Positions 47,839-60,629 of a DNA stretch of 64,000 nucleotides are shown in pieces. Both the position numbers and the translations under genes were made by a program. The stretch covers positions 61,168,668-61,232,667 of the forward strand of contig NC_080080.1 of assembly GCF_949987535.1 (NCBI RefSeq). Direction: 5' to 3'. The notes under the pieces were generated by a model that had not been told where the DNA came from, ran no database searches, and saw only the letters and a list, made by a program, of their open reading frames with translations. The first letter of the stretch is position 1, and the number at the start of each line of letters is the position of its first letter. The DNA comes from Balaenoptera acutorostrata. Taxonomy: Eukaryota; Chordata; Mammalia; Artiodactyla; Balaenopteridae.

Positions 47839-50405
47839 AATCGTCCCACGTCGTAATGTTGAATTGGTGTTTCCATGAGAGAAAGAGCACCATCTTGTTC
47901 TCCGTCTAATTATTTTAATATGAGCAAACCATAATTTCTTTTTAGTAAACCTTACAAAATTGAAATTGATGACAACACATAGTATTAAGAAAAAACATAA
48001 ATTTGATAAGGTTACACATACTTTAATATGCTTTATGTTTAATTTTAATACAGTGATTACAGTCTTTTGTCTACAGCGAGTCTAGAAATTTAAGTCATCT
48101 CATTTACAACATATGTATTTCGTAATGTGTCTGTGTCTGTGTCTCTGTGTGAATGCATCTAAATCCAATTTTAAATATCACAGTATAAATATCTAGCAAT
48201 AAAAATTAGCCATGTAGCTACATAGGTTATACTATTAAAAACTTTAACTAATATCAATTCACATTTTGTAATTTTATTTTATTTTTATAGTAACTTTAAA
48301 AAATATTCAACCTAATGGGCATATGAAGTATAACAATGTTAACTATGAACCATAAACTTTGAAATTTCATAGATAATTTTGTTTTAAAATTTGAAACTCT
48401 GTCATATAACTTTAAGTAGTGTTATAGCTATAATACTATCCAAACAAGGGAAGATTAAACGACACTATTGAATGTAAAAAACATCCAAGGGAAAAAATAC
48501 AAAAACAAAACCCTGCTTTTCCAAATATGTAAACCATTAACCATAAAACCATTGAGACCTTCAAGCTATAAAATGTGGGTGGGGGAATGTATGAAAAAAT
48601 ATTGAAAACCAACAAATATTTCTAAGTTGATATAAATTTCAAACACTGCAGAGAAAACTAGCTCAAACTGATGAATGAAAAATCAAGAGGAAATTCTTGC
48701 CTCTATGGTTCTGTCACATTACCTTAAGATATATGTGGTCTGAATTATCATGTCTTAGAAAGACAATTTTTTCCTAGTGAATCCTGGCCAAAAAAGAATG
48801 CAAAGATTAATTATGTAATATCTAATGACAGAAGTGTAGGAAATTTATAAATTTCCTTCTATTAATATATTTTTGCTAAAGATGTAACTAAAATGTTAGA
48901 ACATACTAGGCCAAATATATATGATACAGGTCATCAATGAGCTTCGATGGGTTTAGTGTCCCTGGAACTCATGTGTACTTATTTAATAGTATCTTTATTG
49001 AAGCAAGTAAAACTTTAACATCTATTGCCGTAAAATGCAAATACAAATTATTTTAATTGTTAGGAAAGAATTTCAGTAACATGTAATTGGATTAGAAGTA
49101 TAGAACAACAAAATTTGTTATGATTATTCTTTACTGGTGGGGAAATATCAATAGCACTAAAATTATAGTTAGGAAGGAAAGAGAAGGGAAAGAGAAATCA
49201 ATATTACATTCAAATGTGTAAAATGAGATTGTAATCTAAAACTATTTTATAAACTAAATAAAAAACAAAAATCCTGCTGCAGATAAAATATATTTATGTA
49301 TATACATGGCATATATGTATGGTTTTATTTGCTTCAATTATCTGGATAATTTAAAGTTAGAAAATTTTGATCAAAACACTCTAGATTAGTTCTTTAATTT
49401 TCAATTTCACTTTTCTGTGTTAGAAATGTTTTATGTGCTACATATACTATTAGGTTAGAAGACAGAATCAGAGCCACCAGTACAAGAGAATACAGTGAAC
49501 CTACTGAAGGCATAATCCAGAGAGAAATATTAAACATTTAGATAATAATGTCTCCTATGACTACCCAGTCAAATTTTTAGAAATTATTGTATAGCTAAGG
49601 TTAATTTTATCTGCCCATTTAATTAATTTTCTCTACCAGCATGTTTGAGTTTTAATTATGGAGTAGAATTAAGTTTAAATTAAGTTTTGCATAATTTCTG
49701 GAGAAATGTTTAATAGATCCATTAGACACAAGCAAATACAGATTTACTTTCTAGTGTATTATAATATTCTAAGGACTCTAGAGCATTTAAAAGATGAAGA
49801 TATTTATGAGAAAGATAAATATGATTCCCCACAACATTTTGTCTTATTCTAGGATATGAAATATGGAAGATATAGAAATGTGTTTAATCATGATTAGTGG
49901 TTAAAAATATCTTTCCTGTTTCACAAAGTAAGGCATGTTTAATCAGTTATAGTGGAAGCTATGCATGTATATAAACATGAGATAAATCACAAGCAAGAAA
50001 GTTATAGATTCTATTCAAGTGGAAACAGAAAAATTATTCCAAACCTGACAACAACATTGTAGGAAGCCATTGGAACCAATGAAAGAACATACAAAGAAAT
50101 GAACAAGCAAAAAAATGAGATTTATAGCACATTATGTAATGAAGGTGGAGATGTGAGATTGTAACAGTCATTTAGGTTGAAATGTTTGTATTAAAAACTA
50201 TAAAATTCATGGAACAAAAAAGACAGAAAATTTTAAATAAATTATGGCATTTCCAAAGTAGGAAATAACAATACGTTCAATACAACTTTCCATCCTTCCC
50301 ATGACTGGATTTATGTAGCTACATGAACCTAATTTAAATTTATGTCCTTGCTTTAAATTTAAGGCAGTAGTACTGCCCAACAACCCTACTACCTTCATTT
50401 AGTCC
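47839..50405. other. Unassigned AT-rich DNA
   Basis: I cannot match the first 60 bases after the gap to L1, so the L1 5' end lies inside the gap or is too diverged. The rest is AT-rich with no gene or named repeat. A short (GTGTCT)n tract lies at 48127-48151. Confidence 0.5.
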
Positions 50406-50770
50406 AATTCTTCTACTCCTTCTCTCTGTCCTCAAATCTTCAACCTCCCCTTCCCCATCACGACACTCAGCTCATTGCTTCCTACTTCAAAAAGAAAACA
50501 CAAGTAATCAGAAGGGAAAAGCCACATACTCCCAAAATTGTCTATTTGCCTAACTGCATTTTGGCCTGTATATACTGGATGAGTTTCTATGTTCTCATCT
50601 AAGGACACTAGAATCGGTCATTTCTCGTTCCCTCAAATGTTTCATCACTTCACACACATAACTCCAACAAATTTCCCCTCTTTCTTTTATAACTTTGAAT
50701 GTTTCCTTGTTAGTGGTTCCTTGCTATCAGGATACAAATCACATAAGAATATTAATTGTAATACTAATTA
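50406..50770 (+). mobile_element. LINE L2 fragment, first half
   Basis: Sense L2 ORF2 text: 'cttctactccttctctctgtcctcaaatcttcaacc' (50410-50445), 'ctcattgcttcctacttcaaaaagaaaacacaagtaatcagaaggg' (50471-50516), 'gttctcatctaagg' (50591-50604) and 'gctatcaggatacaaatcac' (50723-50742), all in consensus order. Diverged and non-coding. It continues after an unrelated-looking insert at 51.2 kb. Confidence 0.75.
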
Positions 50771-51190
50771 AACTAGTAGTATCTTATGTGCCACAGCATA
50801 CACTCTTGGCCTCTACAATCCCAAGATTTTGGCTACTCCTTCCTATTTAGGCTGCCATTGGGTTCACGAACTGCATAGATTCCACCCAACTTCATCTTCT
50901 GCATGACATCATAACTACTTCCCTCTCACCCCAGGTTATCTTTTTTTTCAGCTGAAGTTTGGGATACCATAAGATACTGTAAATGCTGAATACCCACCAC
51001 ACAAAAAGGTGGAGGAATTAATACCTCAGGGACAGTTTCACTAATGGGAAAAAGGAACTGGCAGATAAAATCTTCCTTGCTCTCCTGAGCATAACTCCCT
51101 GAGAAATAACAGTCCATTTGGCTCCTGGAAGGACAGTTCCATGAGATCAAGCTGTGAGTCATGTTTGATATCAAGAGGTTGTCAAGTTAA
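50771..51190. other. Unassigned segment between two L2 halves
   Basis: About 420 bases that do not follow L2 while both flanks do. GC content is higher than the surroundings. The minus strand has an 82-codon frame (50926-51174) with no domain that I recognise. It may be an old LTR or DNA element inserted into the L2. No target duplication or terminal repeats were found. Confidence 0.5.
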
Positions 51191-51990
51191 CAGCCAGCCT
51201 CCCTCCTTCCATGCTCAGTTCCAATTTTCCTCACTTTGCCTTTCTGGAATTCTTCTCTCTAATCAAGTAATGTCATATATGACTTTATCTCCAGCTTAGC
51301 TCTGGGAAACCAACACGCTCAGTTTTAGCCATTAATAAACACACACACACAGCTTTATTGATTTGTCCAACTCCATTTGTTTCCATCCATAGATTAGTAT
51401 CTTAAAATACATTTTAAATACTCCTTATCCTCATTTCTCCTTTGCCATTCTCTCTTTCTCATTCCCCATATCTCTCCGAACCCTGCACCCAAATTGCTCT
51501 GACATGGTCATCAGTGACCTCCATGTCCATCAAATGAACAACTCTCATTTCTTAACTTTACCGTATTTCATACCATTCATCACATTACCTTCCTAGAAAT
51601 GGTTTACTCCACATGTTTCGAGGAAGCCAAAGTTTTCTGGTTTTCCTCTTATTTTCTACTCAGACCCTTTGACTAGTTTCTCACCCTCTAATAGAATGTG
51701 TCAGGATGTGAGTCCTTTGCCTTTTTCTCTATTGTATCTTCACTCAGTTAATTGGTGGTCTCCTCTTGCCTCATTGCTTTAAATACCAGAGACCTGAAAG
51801 CTCTCAAATTTATATCTAGAGGGTAATCATCTCTTGAGTTCTTGAGTTGTAGCTATTTGCCTACTTGACATCACTATTTGGGTATCTAATTATCTCAAAA
51901 TTAAAATGACCAAAACTGAACTTCTAATTTTCCCCTATAAACCTGTCTCTCTCATCGTTCTCCTCCCAAAAGTGTTATTTATCATTAATT
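51191..51990 (+). mobile_element. LINE L2 fragment, second half
   Basis: Sense L2 ORF2 continues: 'gctctgacatggtcatcagtgacctccatgtcc' (51497-51529), 'aagccaaagttttctggttttcctcttattttctact' (51625-51660), 'tgctttaaatacc' (51776), 'gaaagctctcaaatttatatct' (51797-51818), 'tgcctacttgacatcactatttgggtatctaat' (51858-51890) and 'aaaatgaccaaaactgaacttctaattttcccc' (51902-51934). This is the RT-domain order. The first 300 bases are weak and hold a short CA tract (51340-51352). Confidence 0.78.
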
Positions 51991-53689
51991 TCTTTATTTA
52001 GTGTTTTTCCCATGGGGATGTAAATTTTGTGGTGGCAAAGATGTTTAGCTGTTTTAGTCATTGCTTTATCCCTAGTGATATAAACGGGCCTGCCATAACT
52101 ATTTCTTGAATAATATGGGGGTGAAATATTTGAATATTCTCCATTATTCTGATCCCTTGAAACAAATGAATTTATTCATCAGGTAGAATTTACTTCATAT
52201 TCTAAAAAGAAAATGATTATTGAAACATAGGCTTCATAAAATCAAATCATATGTACTGTTCAAATAAAAATAAATGTTAGTGTTTATTAAGATTTTGTGT
52301 TTGAAGATCTTGCTCTTCTGATTCTTATCCCCTATAAGACTGTGGCTTTGTATCTAGAAAAACTGGAGAGGTATAGAAATAAAAATCTGGACTATAATTA
52401 AAATAAGTTACTTGAGATAAAAATGATGTATTTATCCAAAGTGGCAACTAGTACATGAAACCTACTATTGAAGATATATCTATGTAAAAAGACAAAGCTT
52501 TTCAAACTGTAGGATTAAAAAAATCTGAATAGAATAAAAATTAAATATTCCAAAGGTATAATGTATGTGGAATATTAGCACTTAAGATCCTGTGGGGCTC
52601 TATGATTGAATGAGGTTTGCATACATGCTTTAGGAAATATAGAAATCTATAATTCTTTGCAAACAAATATTTAATCAAAGGTGTACTAGCCTTTAAAAAA
52701 AGCAGTCAGTATTGAACTAGATCTACTAAACCAAATCAAAGTAAACCTTACTTTAAGCAAAGTATACATTAGTAAAAATATGAGATAGTTTTTTTTCTTA
52801 GTGCTATAATATGATTCCTAAAATGCTGCTAAATTCTAATTCAATTTCTGACACTGTAGCATTTTGTCTGTGTTACTTCAGTCTTGGAAAACATACTGGG
52901 CAATGTCTATTGAGGCTTTTTGAAGTAAAAGATTGCTCTTAATTTATGATGTGCTTGTTTCCAATTTTTAATACTTCAGTTTACCAGAAAAACTGTATAC
53001 TTGTTCCTCATAGATATGTTGCTTTTACAGTTCATGAATATACAGTGAACCTTATCTAAGTACAACAAAGTCAATTAAATTTCTTAAAACCATCTTTTAA
53101 TGGCTTAGAGAGAGTAAAAGTAGAATATAGATATCATTTAGATAATGCTTTAGATAATAAGTAAACAACCCTAAAATATAGGTTTCTGGAAGAGGTCCAG
53201 CCTGTGCCTCAAAGCGATAGCCATCACTTGGCATTAAATATTGTGTTTTATGCAATGATTCTTGATTGAGCAACGTGGGGACACAGATGAAATCATGTCA
53301 AATTGACAAAGACAAATGCAAACACAGAGCCCAGCCTATAGTGGTCCCTTAGTGAGTGTCACAAGGTGATGAAAGAATGAACACACTGACCAGTTCAATA
53401 GGAACCCATGGTAGATTGCCAAATACCCTTCATTAATTATTTCTCTCACAAAGGCTGGAATTGTATTGACCCATTTAAATTTCTGCCTTACTTGTGTGAA
53501 ACCAACCAGTTCCTATGTTTTCTTTATCTTTTATTTGTAAATTTGGCCGTGGGTGGTTATAGTGGAGACAGAGACATCACAGTGGTCAAGATAACATAGG
53601 AAGAACAATTCATTTCTCAGTCACATATGATAAGGAGGAAAGTGGAATATAAAACTTAGCTTTTATCAGTGTTTACTTAAATTTATTTA
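51991..53689. other. Unassigned AT-rich DNA
   Basis: No gene or named repeat. Frame 53408-53599 (+, 63 codons) has no domain. Confidence 0.5.
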
Positions 53690-54297
53690 TTTAGTTAATT
53701 TCAGAAAAATGAACATTGAAAAAGTAAAATATTCCTATATGCCCTTTACTCAGATTCCAACGTTAACATTTTAACAATTTGCTTCATACCTCATTGTCTC
53801 TGTCACTCTGTCTCTACCTGTCTCCACTCCTCACCCTGACACTTTTTTTCCTGGGATATTTGAGGAAATATCCCTGGATATTCCCCTGGATACTTCAATG
53901 TTGTATTTATAAAAACTATAATATTCTCTTACAGAACCACATTGAAATTACTAAAATCAGGAAATTAACACTAAAATAATGCTATTATCTAAGTGACATA
54001 CTTTATTCAAATATCAGTCACTATTTCTCTCACTAGAAAAAAAATATTTCCTGGTCTGTGCTTCAATCCAGAGGCATTTGATGCATTTACTTGTCATGTC
54101 CCTTTAACATTCTTTAATATGGGACAGTTTCTCAGTTTTTCTATTAATCTGTATATTTTATCTTTCATGACATTGACATATTTAAAGAATAAAACCATTT
54201 ATTTTCTAGAATGTTCCTCAATTTTTATTTTTCTGATATCTTTTCATTATTAGATTTGAGTCATGCTTTTTTGGCAGAAAAACTGCAAAAGTGACAT
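53690..54297 (-). mobile_element. Ancient L1M 3'-UTR fragment
   Basis: Antisense L1M 3' UTR of the long type. Diagnostic pieces are 'ccaacgttaacattttaacaatttgcttca' (53757-53786), 'acactttttttcctggga' (53839-53856), 'attctcttacagaaccac...aaaatcaggaaattaacactaaaataatgctattatct' (53922-53990), 'cttgtcatgtccctttaacattctttaatatgggacagtttctcag' (54089-54135) and 'gcttttttggcagaaaaactgcaaaagtgac' (54263-54295). The overlapping + frames here are translations of the UTR. Confidence 0.82.
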
Positions 54298-55642
54298 TGA
54301 ATTTTTTTTTTTTTTGACATTGAATTTTTTAAGTGCACTGTACAAGGGACACATGACAGTTTTCAATAGTTATTGAGCAAGACCACATTTGCACTCTGCA
54401 AAACATTACTTTCCTCCTATATTGCGAAAGCATATGTTCCAGGCAGCATGTGTATAATAAAGTGTTATAAAAGTTCTAGAATAAGTCGTCAAATATTAGT
54501 ATAATTGAGGAAAACCCTACAGAAATAGTGGAACTTTAACAAGAAGGATGGAGTATAAGGACAATAAAACATCCAGACAAGGAGACCTAGTAGGATGGAA
54601 TTCATCACCTTGCAAAATTGGTTAACTCTGCCTGGGCCATTCTGAAATGTTATGAAGTGTCTATGGTACATGTGTGAAATCAATTTTTCATCACCCATAC
54701 TATAAACCACAATTAATAAAACTATTCTCAGCAGGAATTAATTTTCAGAAATCCAGGATGTCTTTTGATGTTCATAATAGTATGCAAAGTCAGGAGAATA
54801 CACTTTTTATTGGTCCATCAGTCCAAAATAAACTAGCATTTCTGTATTTTGCTTCCATGTACTTGTTATTAACTATATTTATCTGCTGTGCATTGTTGTT
54901 GCCCTCGTAGTTTACTTATTTACTTCTTAATCAGTTGAAGCTCTTCAGTTGAATCATCTGCCAGCTGAGCTTATCCGATCCTTCTTGCTTCTGATGCAAG
55001 ATGCCACTCTTTAGAGCATCCCTTATGTATGTTACAAAATCACAAAAGTGAAAAGGTTTTAAATAATTTAATTTCCTTTCCTGTCTTGAAAAAATGAATA
55101 GGAAATAGAGCAAATACTAGATACATTTTATTAATCACATAGTCCAAGTCAATGCATTACATACATAGGAATGTGAAATGTCAGATTCAATTAAATGAGC
55201 ACTTGTAAAATAAACCATTTTACCACATGAGCATATTTAAATCATAACACATTCAGATAAATACGTTAAACATTCAAATAAGCATATGTAGCTACTTGAC
55301 TCTAATTATTGAAATAGAGACATTGACTTCCATGTGTGATGATGCAAACAGACCATGTCTTCTTATAAATGTTTATTTCTGGCTTTTGACTTGGAATCTA
55401 TTCCTCTAATGGTATTTTATAACAAAAAGTAGTATGATTTCTTCATATACTTTCAACACAGAAGTTTTTCAAATTTAATCAGTGTTTAGCACACATTCAG
55501 AAGCAACACCTGGGTCAATACTTAAAGAAATGAAAAATTAACCCTTGCTCAAGATTAGGGACATCTCATGGAGGTCTTCAACTCTATTATGATTGTAAAC
55601 ATACACATATACATCATATGCATAAAGAGTTAACTTTTGTTA
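54298..55642. other. Unassigned DNA
   Basis: It begins with a duplicated 'tgacattgaatttttt' around a T-run (54293-54329). Beyond that, no gene or named repeat. Confidence 0.45.
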
Positions 55643-55644
55643 TA

Positions 55645-55830
55645 AATAACAGTAATTGGCAACACTTACTGAGTGTACTAGACAATGCAACCAGCCTTTT
55701 AAACAAACAGCTCTACTCTTCCCCCAAATCCTGCATGGTCAACTTTAGTGTTCACATTTTACAGGTGAAGAATTTTTCTTGGACAAGCTAAATACATTAT
55801 TTGCCTAAATAGTGTTAAATTAAGAATATC
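55645..55830 (+). mobile_element. MIR SINE remnant
   Basis: Forward MIR: 'ggcaacacttactgagtgtactagacaatgcaa' at the 5' side, cattttacaggtgaag (55755-55770), which matches the MIR 'cattttacagatgagg', then a decayed 'ggacaagctaaatacattatttgcc'. Ends are approximate. Confidence 0.68.
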
Positions 55831-58120
55831 CTTCAATAGGGTTTCAGACTAGATATGTTGAATTTCATAGCCACTGTAAACTATTCTGGTATTAAACATC
55901 ATGAGAATCAGTCATTTAAGTGTAATTACAGGAATATTTTCTTCCCATACCTACTTTATTCACATGTCTAAATTTTATTGTTTATCCTATAAGATAATTG
56001 TACTGTTATATTTATAATTTTATTTATATTTTAAAATATTTACTTTTATGATAAAATAAAGGTTTATCCATTGAAGAAATTAAAAAAAAATAAATAAAGA
56101 GAAAACAAGTTCTACAATCCTATAACCCAAATATAAACACTAGTAAGAACATATTTGCATATTTCCTGAAGGTCTGCCAGAAGGGTATCTATTTATATGT
56201 AACATACAATTGCATACACATATTAATTTAACGACTCAAACATACTGAGTAACTATTACATACCACTACCTAAGGATAAAGAGGTAATTCTAATAGAAAA
56301 ATGCTTGGTTTCTTACTGCATGCACATACACAAATATATATTTACTTGTTTTAGACAATGTCAAAAATAAAACTTTATTTTTTACTTTAAATGACATCAA
56401 GCATTTTTTGAAGTCTAAGCATTATCAGATACAATTTATAATTAATGTTATAAGGTGGCCTAGTGAATAAAATTGTAACTTTCCTACCTTGTGTATTCCC
56501 CTTGAGGCAATGACAAAACTTCTTTAATATCTGTGTCTTCAACTTTCAAATGAAAATAAAAATTAATGTTTATCAATAGGACTCAGAATTCATATTTATA
56601 CTTCATGTGATAATACTATCTTAGATTATACTTTTATTATTATATTTTCATTTTATTTTATCATAGTCATTTGATTTGGTCTATGTAATGCTTGAAAACC
56701 CACCTGCCCATATTAGCATCAAGTCCAGTTATTTTGTTCTGATAGCATTCACACTTTCAATAAAAAGATTAAAAACTAGTGGGCTTATTTGGTGCCAAGG
56801 TTTAGGACCTATTCTGAGGCACTACAGAAAGAAAACAGAATCTGATCAGACACTGAATATTGCTGCTGAGAACTCCCAACATAATCCTGTAAGGCATTTC
56901 CTACTGCTAGAACAATGCCCTTCTGGTACATTTCCCTGCACAAGCTGAAAGGATGCTGCAACCTGAGGTCCCATCCTTTCCTCCACATTCACCCACACAG
57001 ACTTTATTTCCAAACACACAACCCCATACTAACAGGGTGCTTCAAATCTCAGCTGCATTTGACCAAAATCAGTGTTTCCCCACTACTAAGTCTTGGATTT
57101 GTACTCGAGTTACTAAACCAGTCCCTTTTCCTTCATAGTAAGTTTTCATTTAAAGGGAACTTGGTTATTTCTCATCCATAAAACATAGTGTAGCTCACGT
57201 TAGACTATCACAGATGTTCTAAAAACTTGGACTTACACATAGCAGGATCACGATCTCTCAGTTTTTCTCTTAGGTTATTCCTTGGGTTCAGTGCAGGTGT
57301 GAAGAGAACCCAGCCATTATCTGTTTCCCAATTTTGGCTGAAATTTTCCTCTCTCCCACCTTTCTCTATTATTCTTTTCTCTCTCATCCTACTCAAGGCA
57401 TGTAGCATAAAATTCTCAATAAATGTGGCTTTTAGCAGACAGAAATAGAGATTGTTTTTAAGCAGTTTTTGCTTTTAATCTGGTTTTCTTTGAGGCAAAG
57501 GAGAACAAAGTCTGGCTTTTTGATTGGGGGAAAAAAACAGCAGAAACTCCTGAGACTGAAACAAAAATTTATATTTTAGTAAATTATCCTTCCATGTTGA
57601 CTTTTTTGGACTTCAGTCTTCCAATGTAATGTACATCTAGTAAAAAGAAAAATTTCATATCCTTTGTATACATTCATTTATTAAGAAGTAGTTGGTTTAA
57701 GGAAAAATGCTAGTATAATCTCCAATATGTTATTTTACAATAGTGTCTGGAGATCTTTTAAAAAAAGGCTTCTTAATTCTTCTATTTATAGTTACCCGCC
57801 TAAAAAAGTTTTGTGGTTGAATTTAATACTTAGCAGTTATGCTGGTCAAGCACTATGTAGGCAAGTATTTTTTAAGCAGCTATATCTCTGCCAATTCTAT
57901 GCTGCAGTTTTAAACCCTACTATCCTTGATATCATATAAAATGTAGAGGGAATTCATTATGTAAACAGACTTTTTCAGGCCTAAAAATAAAGACTTTTGA
58001 TTTACTTAAATCCTACATGTCCAGACTATTCTCTGAAATCAGTGGATCGTATAAATCTGTATTATATTAAAATCATCTTTGAGATTAATAGGAATTTCAC
58101 ATTGTATTTTTTATAATAAT
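55831..58120. other. Unassigned DNA
   Basis: AT-rich to 56650. From about 56770 to 57440 composition is more balanced and three overlapping + frames occur (56676-56948, 56915-57181, 56953-57138). None shows a domain or plausible splice sites, and I do not call an exon. Confidence 0.45.
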
Positions 58121-58124
58121 CCCC

Positions 58125-58332
58125 ATTTATTGAAGTGTACAATGTGAACAGTAATGTGTTTAATGTTGTATATACGTAATCTCATTTAATTTTTACAGCA
58201 ACATTGCAAAATAAAGATTAACATTAGGCTCTTTTTGCAGTTGAAGATTCTGAAGGTTAGAAAGGTTGAGTAATTCACCCAAAATCATTCAACTAACAAG
58301 TGACAGAACAAGAATATGAATCCATTTCTTAA
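58125..58332 (+). mobile_element. MIR SINE remnant
   Basis: Forward MIR: 'ccatttattgaagtg', ctcatttaatttttacagca (58181-58200), 'ctgaaggttagaaaggttgagtaattcacccaaaatcattcaactaacaagtgacagaac' (58250-58309) and 'gaatccatttctt'. This is consensus order over most of the element, and it directly abuts the following LTR-like repeat. Confidence 0.8.
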
Positions 58333-58334
58333 CA

Positions 58335-58890
58335 AATTATGATGGAACCTGTGCAAAGATGGCTGCCAAAAGCTACTCCCATCCTTGTGTGGATATGGTA
58401 CCATTCCCACAAAGGGGTGGGTCTTATATCCCCTCCCCTTGGATCTTCGCTGTTCCTGTGATTTGTTTTAACCAATAGAATACATTGGAAGTGATATTTT
58501 GCCAGTTCCAGGCCTAGATTCAAGAAGCCTGCCAGCTTACACTTTTTTTTTTTTTTTTTTTGTCTTGGACAACAGCTGCCATGAAAAGAAGCCCAACTAC
58601 CTTGTTGTTGGTAAGAGACATGTGAAAGGAATGAGAGGCTACAAAGAGGGAGAAAGAGAAGCCAGCCAACTGCTGGCCATTGTAGCCATCTTACCTGAGA
58701 CATCAGACACATGAGTGAGCCACATGGATCCTTCATCCCTAGTTTAGCTACCTAAACCAAACCACAGAGGGGAGAGGCCCAGACAGGCTCTGCCTAATTT
58801 CAAAATTATGAGCCAATAAACAGTGGTTTTAAGCAATAGTTTTAAGTTTCGGGAAGTTTGTTAGGCAGTGAGAAATAACTGAACAACCAA
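58335..58890 (+). mobile_element. Old LTR-like repeat (MaLR type suspected)
   Basis: The pattern 'aaggggtgggtcttatatcccctccccttggatctt' (58411-58446), 'gatttgttttaaccaatagaatacattggaagtgatattttgccagttccaggcctagattcaagaagcctgccagctt' (58460-58538) and the 3' end 'caataaacagtggttttaagcaatagttttaagtttcgggaagtttgttaggcagtgagaaataactgaac' is that of a common old mammalian LTR. It includes a late polyadenylation-like aataaa. I recognise the family pattern but not the exact subfamily. The minus-strand 135-codon frame here is not a gene. Confidence 0.6.
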
Positions 58891-59922
58891 TAAAAATTAC
58901 AACCTCTTTGCCAGCAAACTCTTTTATTGCATCTATTATTTATCATAAAACAAATCTGTCAATGTTTATTTAATTAAAATTATTTGATATTAGTGTTTCA
59001 CATATAGCAAGAAAAAGATGATACAAATGTGAGCAAGAAACTGAATGAAGAGTAAAATCCTTCAGTAGCAGCTATGCAGCTATATTTATCTGCTACTAAA
59101 ATTTCCCTCATTAACATTTCTAGTGTTTAAATACTGAGTCATCATAGAAAAGTTTCCAAGGAAATTGTCTTTAAATAATATAAATATTAGAAGTATTCTT
59201 TTAGTTGACTCCATATTTTTAAGGAAAATATTCCTGTTTTCTGAAACTTACAATGTGTCTGATAATGTGTTTTAAGTTATATGTACCTAAGTCATGTTCT
59301 CAATAAAAATATTAGGGCTACTTAAAATATGTTTAAAATACTGATATGGATTTAAAATATTTTATATATTTGATATATTACTATGAATTATACAGATATG
59401 CTATTTTATATTAAGAAGGGAATTGTCTATCATTCTGTATTAATTTTACATATAAAACTTCTCTTTCTAAAAACAATATGAATACAAATTTTGATTCCAT
59501 CTCATATATCACAGGCATTTACAAGTTCTTTCTAACAAAGATGGTATTTTTAAAAATATTAAAAACACCAAATATTTCAGGATGAACAATACATGTTACT
59601 TTCCTTTCTTTTGTTGGTATTACTTGGGAGCAATATGAAAAATCTGAAACACAGTTTATGAAAAAGGAGGTTGTTAAATAAACTATGATAAAATGCAAGA
59701 TAAATACCATGAAACCATTTAAAACTTTACCCACATTACTACATGAAAAAATATCTTGGAAAGCAATCCATAATAAAATCTCACGTTGTGAAATTGTATC
59801 ATTAATTGCATATATCAATATACAATTCTAAATGTTTTACATCTGTAATATTTGAAAATTATATAATAAATGTGCTTTATTTCATCAGCATGAGAAAGCA
59901 CTCATAAATGTGCAGGAAAAAG
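58891..59922. other. Unassigned AT-rich DNA
   Basis: No gene or named repeat recognised. Frame 59519-59818 (-, 99 codons) is AT-biased and domain-free. Confidence 0.5.
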
Positions 59923-59924
59923 AA

Positions 59925-60110
59925 AGAACTTAGACACTGGAGTCAGAAAGACTTAGATAAAAATCCTGATTTTGCCACTTTGATTTTAGCCAATAACCTA
60001 ATATATCTTAATCTGTAAAGTGGAAAGAACAAAATCTACTTTAAAAATTATAATAAAGTTTCAAGAGTACCTAACGACGTTCAGTAAATGGCAATTGTTC
60101 AAATACTTAA
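59925..60110 (-). mobile_element. MIR SINE remnant
   Basis: Reverse MIR: 'ttagacactggagtcagaaagacttagataaaaatcctgattttgccactttgattttagcc' (59930-59991), 'ctgtaaagtggaaagaacaaaatctact' and 'gagtacctaacgacgttcagtaaatg' (60065-60090), the antisense consensus order. Diverged. Confidence 0.75.
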
Positions 60111-60618
60111 AAATTCAAGCACAAATCAAGCCCTGGACCCTTGTCTCCTTCAAACAGCACTGAGCTGCCTATCGAAGAAGGATTTTCAGATGCCTGTCTA
60201 GCACATCTCTGTTTGCACAAGGATGTTCTTAACATTCCCCAAAAATCTGAATAAAATTTTGGTAAAAGTGTAATTTAATTTTTGTAAAGCTATAGCCCAT
60301 ACTCTGTGTCTCAATTAAATGAGAGCAAAGTTTAGGGGTACCTTCTCAGTGCATCTTTTTTTTTCAGAGTCAGCATTGCTGAATAACAAAATCTGAGAGG
60401 TGATATATTGTATTATGGTTATGTTAGCTTTATTGCAAGAGTTTTTGTTTGGCTTAATACCTTAAAATGTTTATTTTATTTAGGTGAAATGCTGACCATT
60501 AAAACCAAGAAAGAGTAATTGATTATAAATAGAAATTGATCAGAAATTGATCATAAATAGAAAGAGTAATTGATTATAAATAAATTTCAGAAACTGAAAG
60601 ACTGATGGATATGACAAG
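60111..60618. other. Unassigned DNA before the second young L1
   Basis: No gene. A local duplication, 'gattataaata...gaaattgatc/agaaattgatcataaatag...gattataaata', occurs at 60521-60580. Confidence 0.5.
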
Positions 60619-60629
60619 ACTGATCAGGT

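Noticed and set aside
47311..47856. 181-codon open frame
   Set aside because: It spans the 200-N gap and starts in an antisense SINE; the middle is undefined.
56676..57181. Cluster of overlapping frames suggesting an exon
   Set aside because: Three frames overlap in different phases. None has a domain, and no acceptor/donor pair gives a consistent reading.
58329..58736. 135-codon minus-strand frame
   Set aside because: It lies within an old LTR-like repeat, includes a poly-lysine run from a T-tract, and has no domain.
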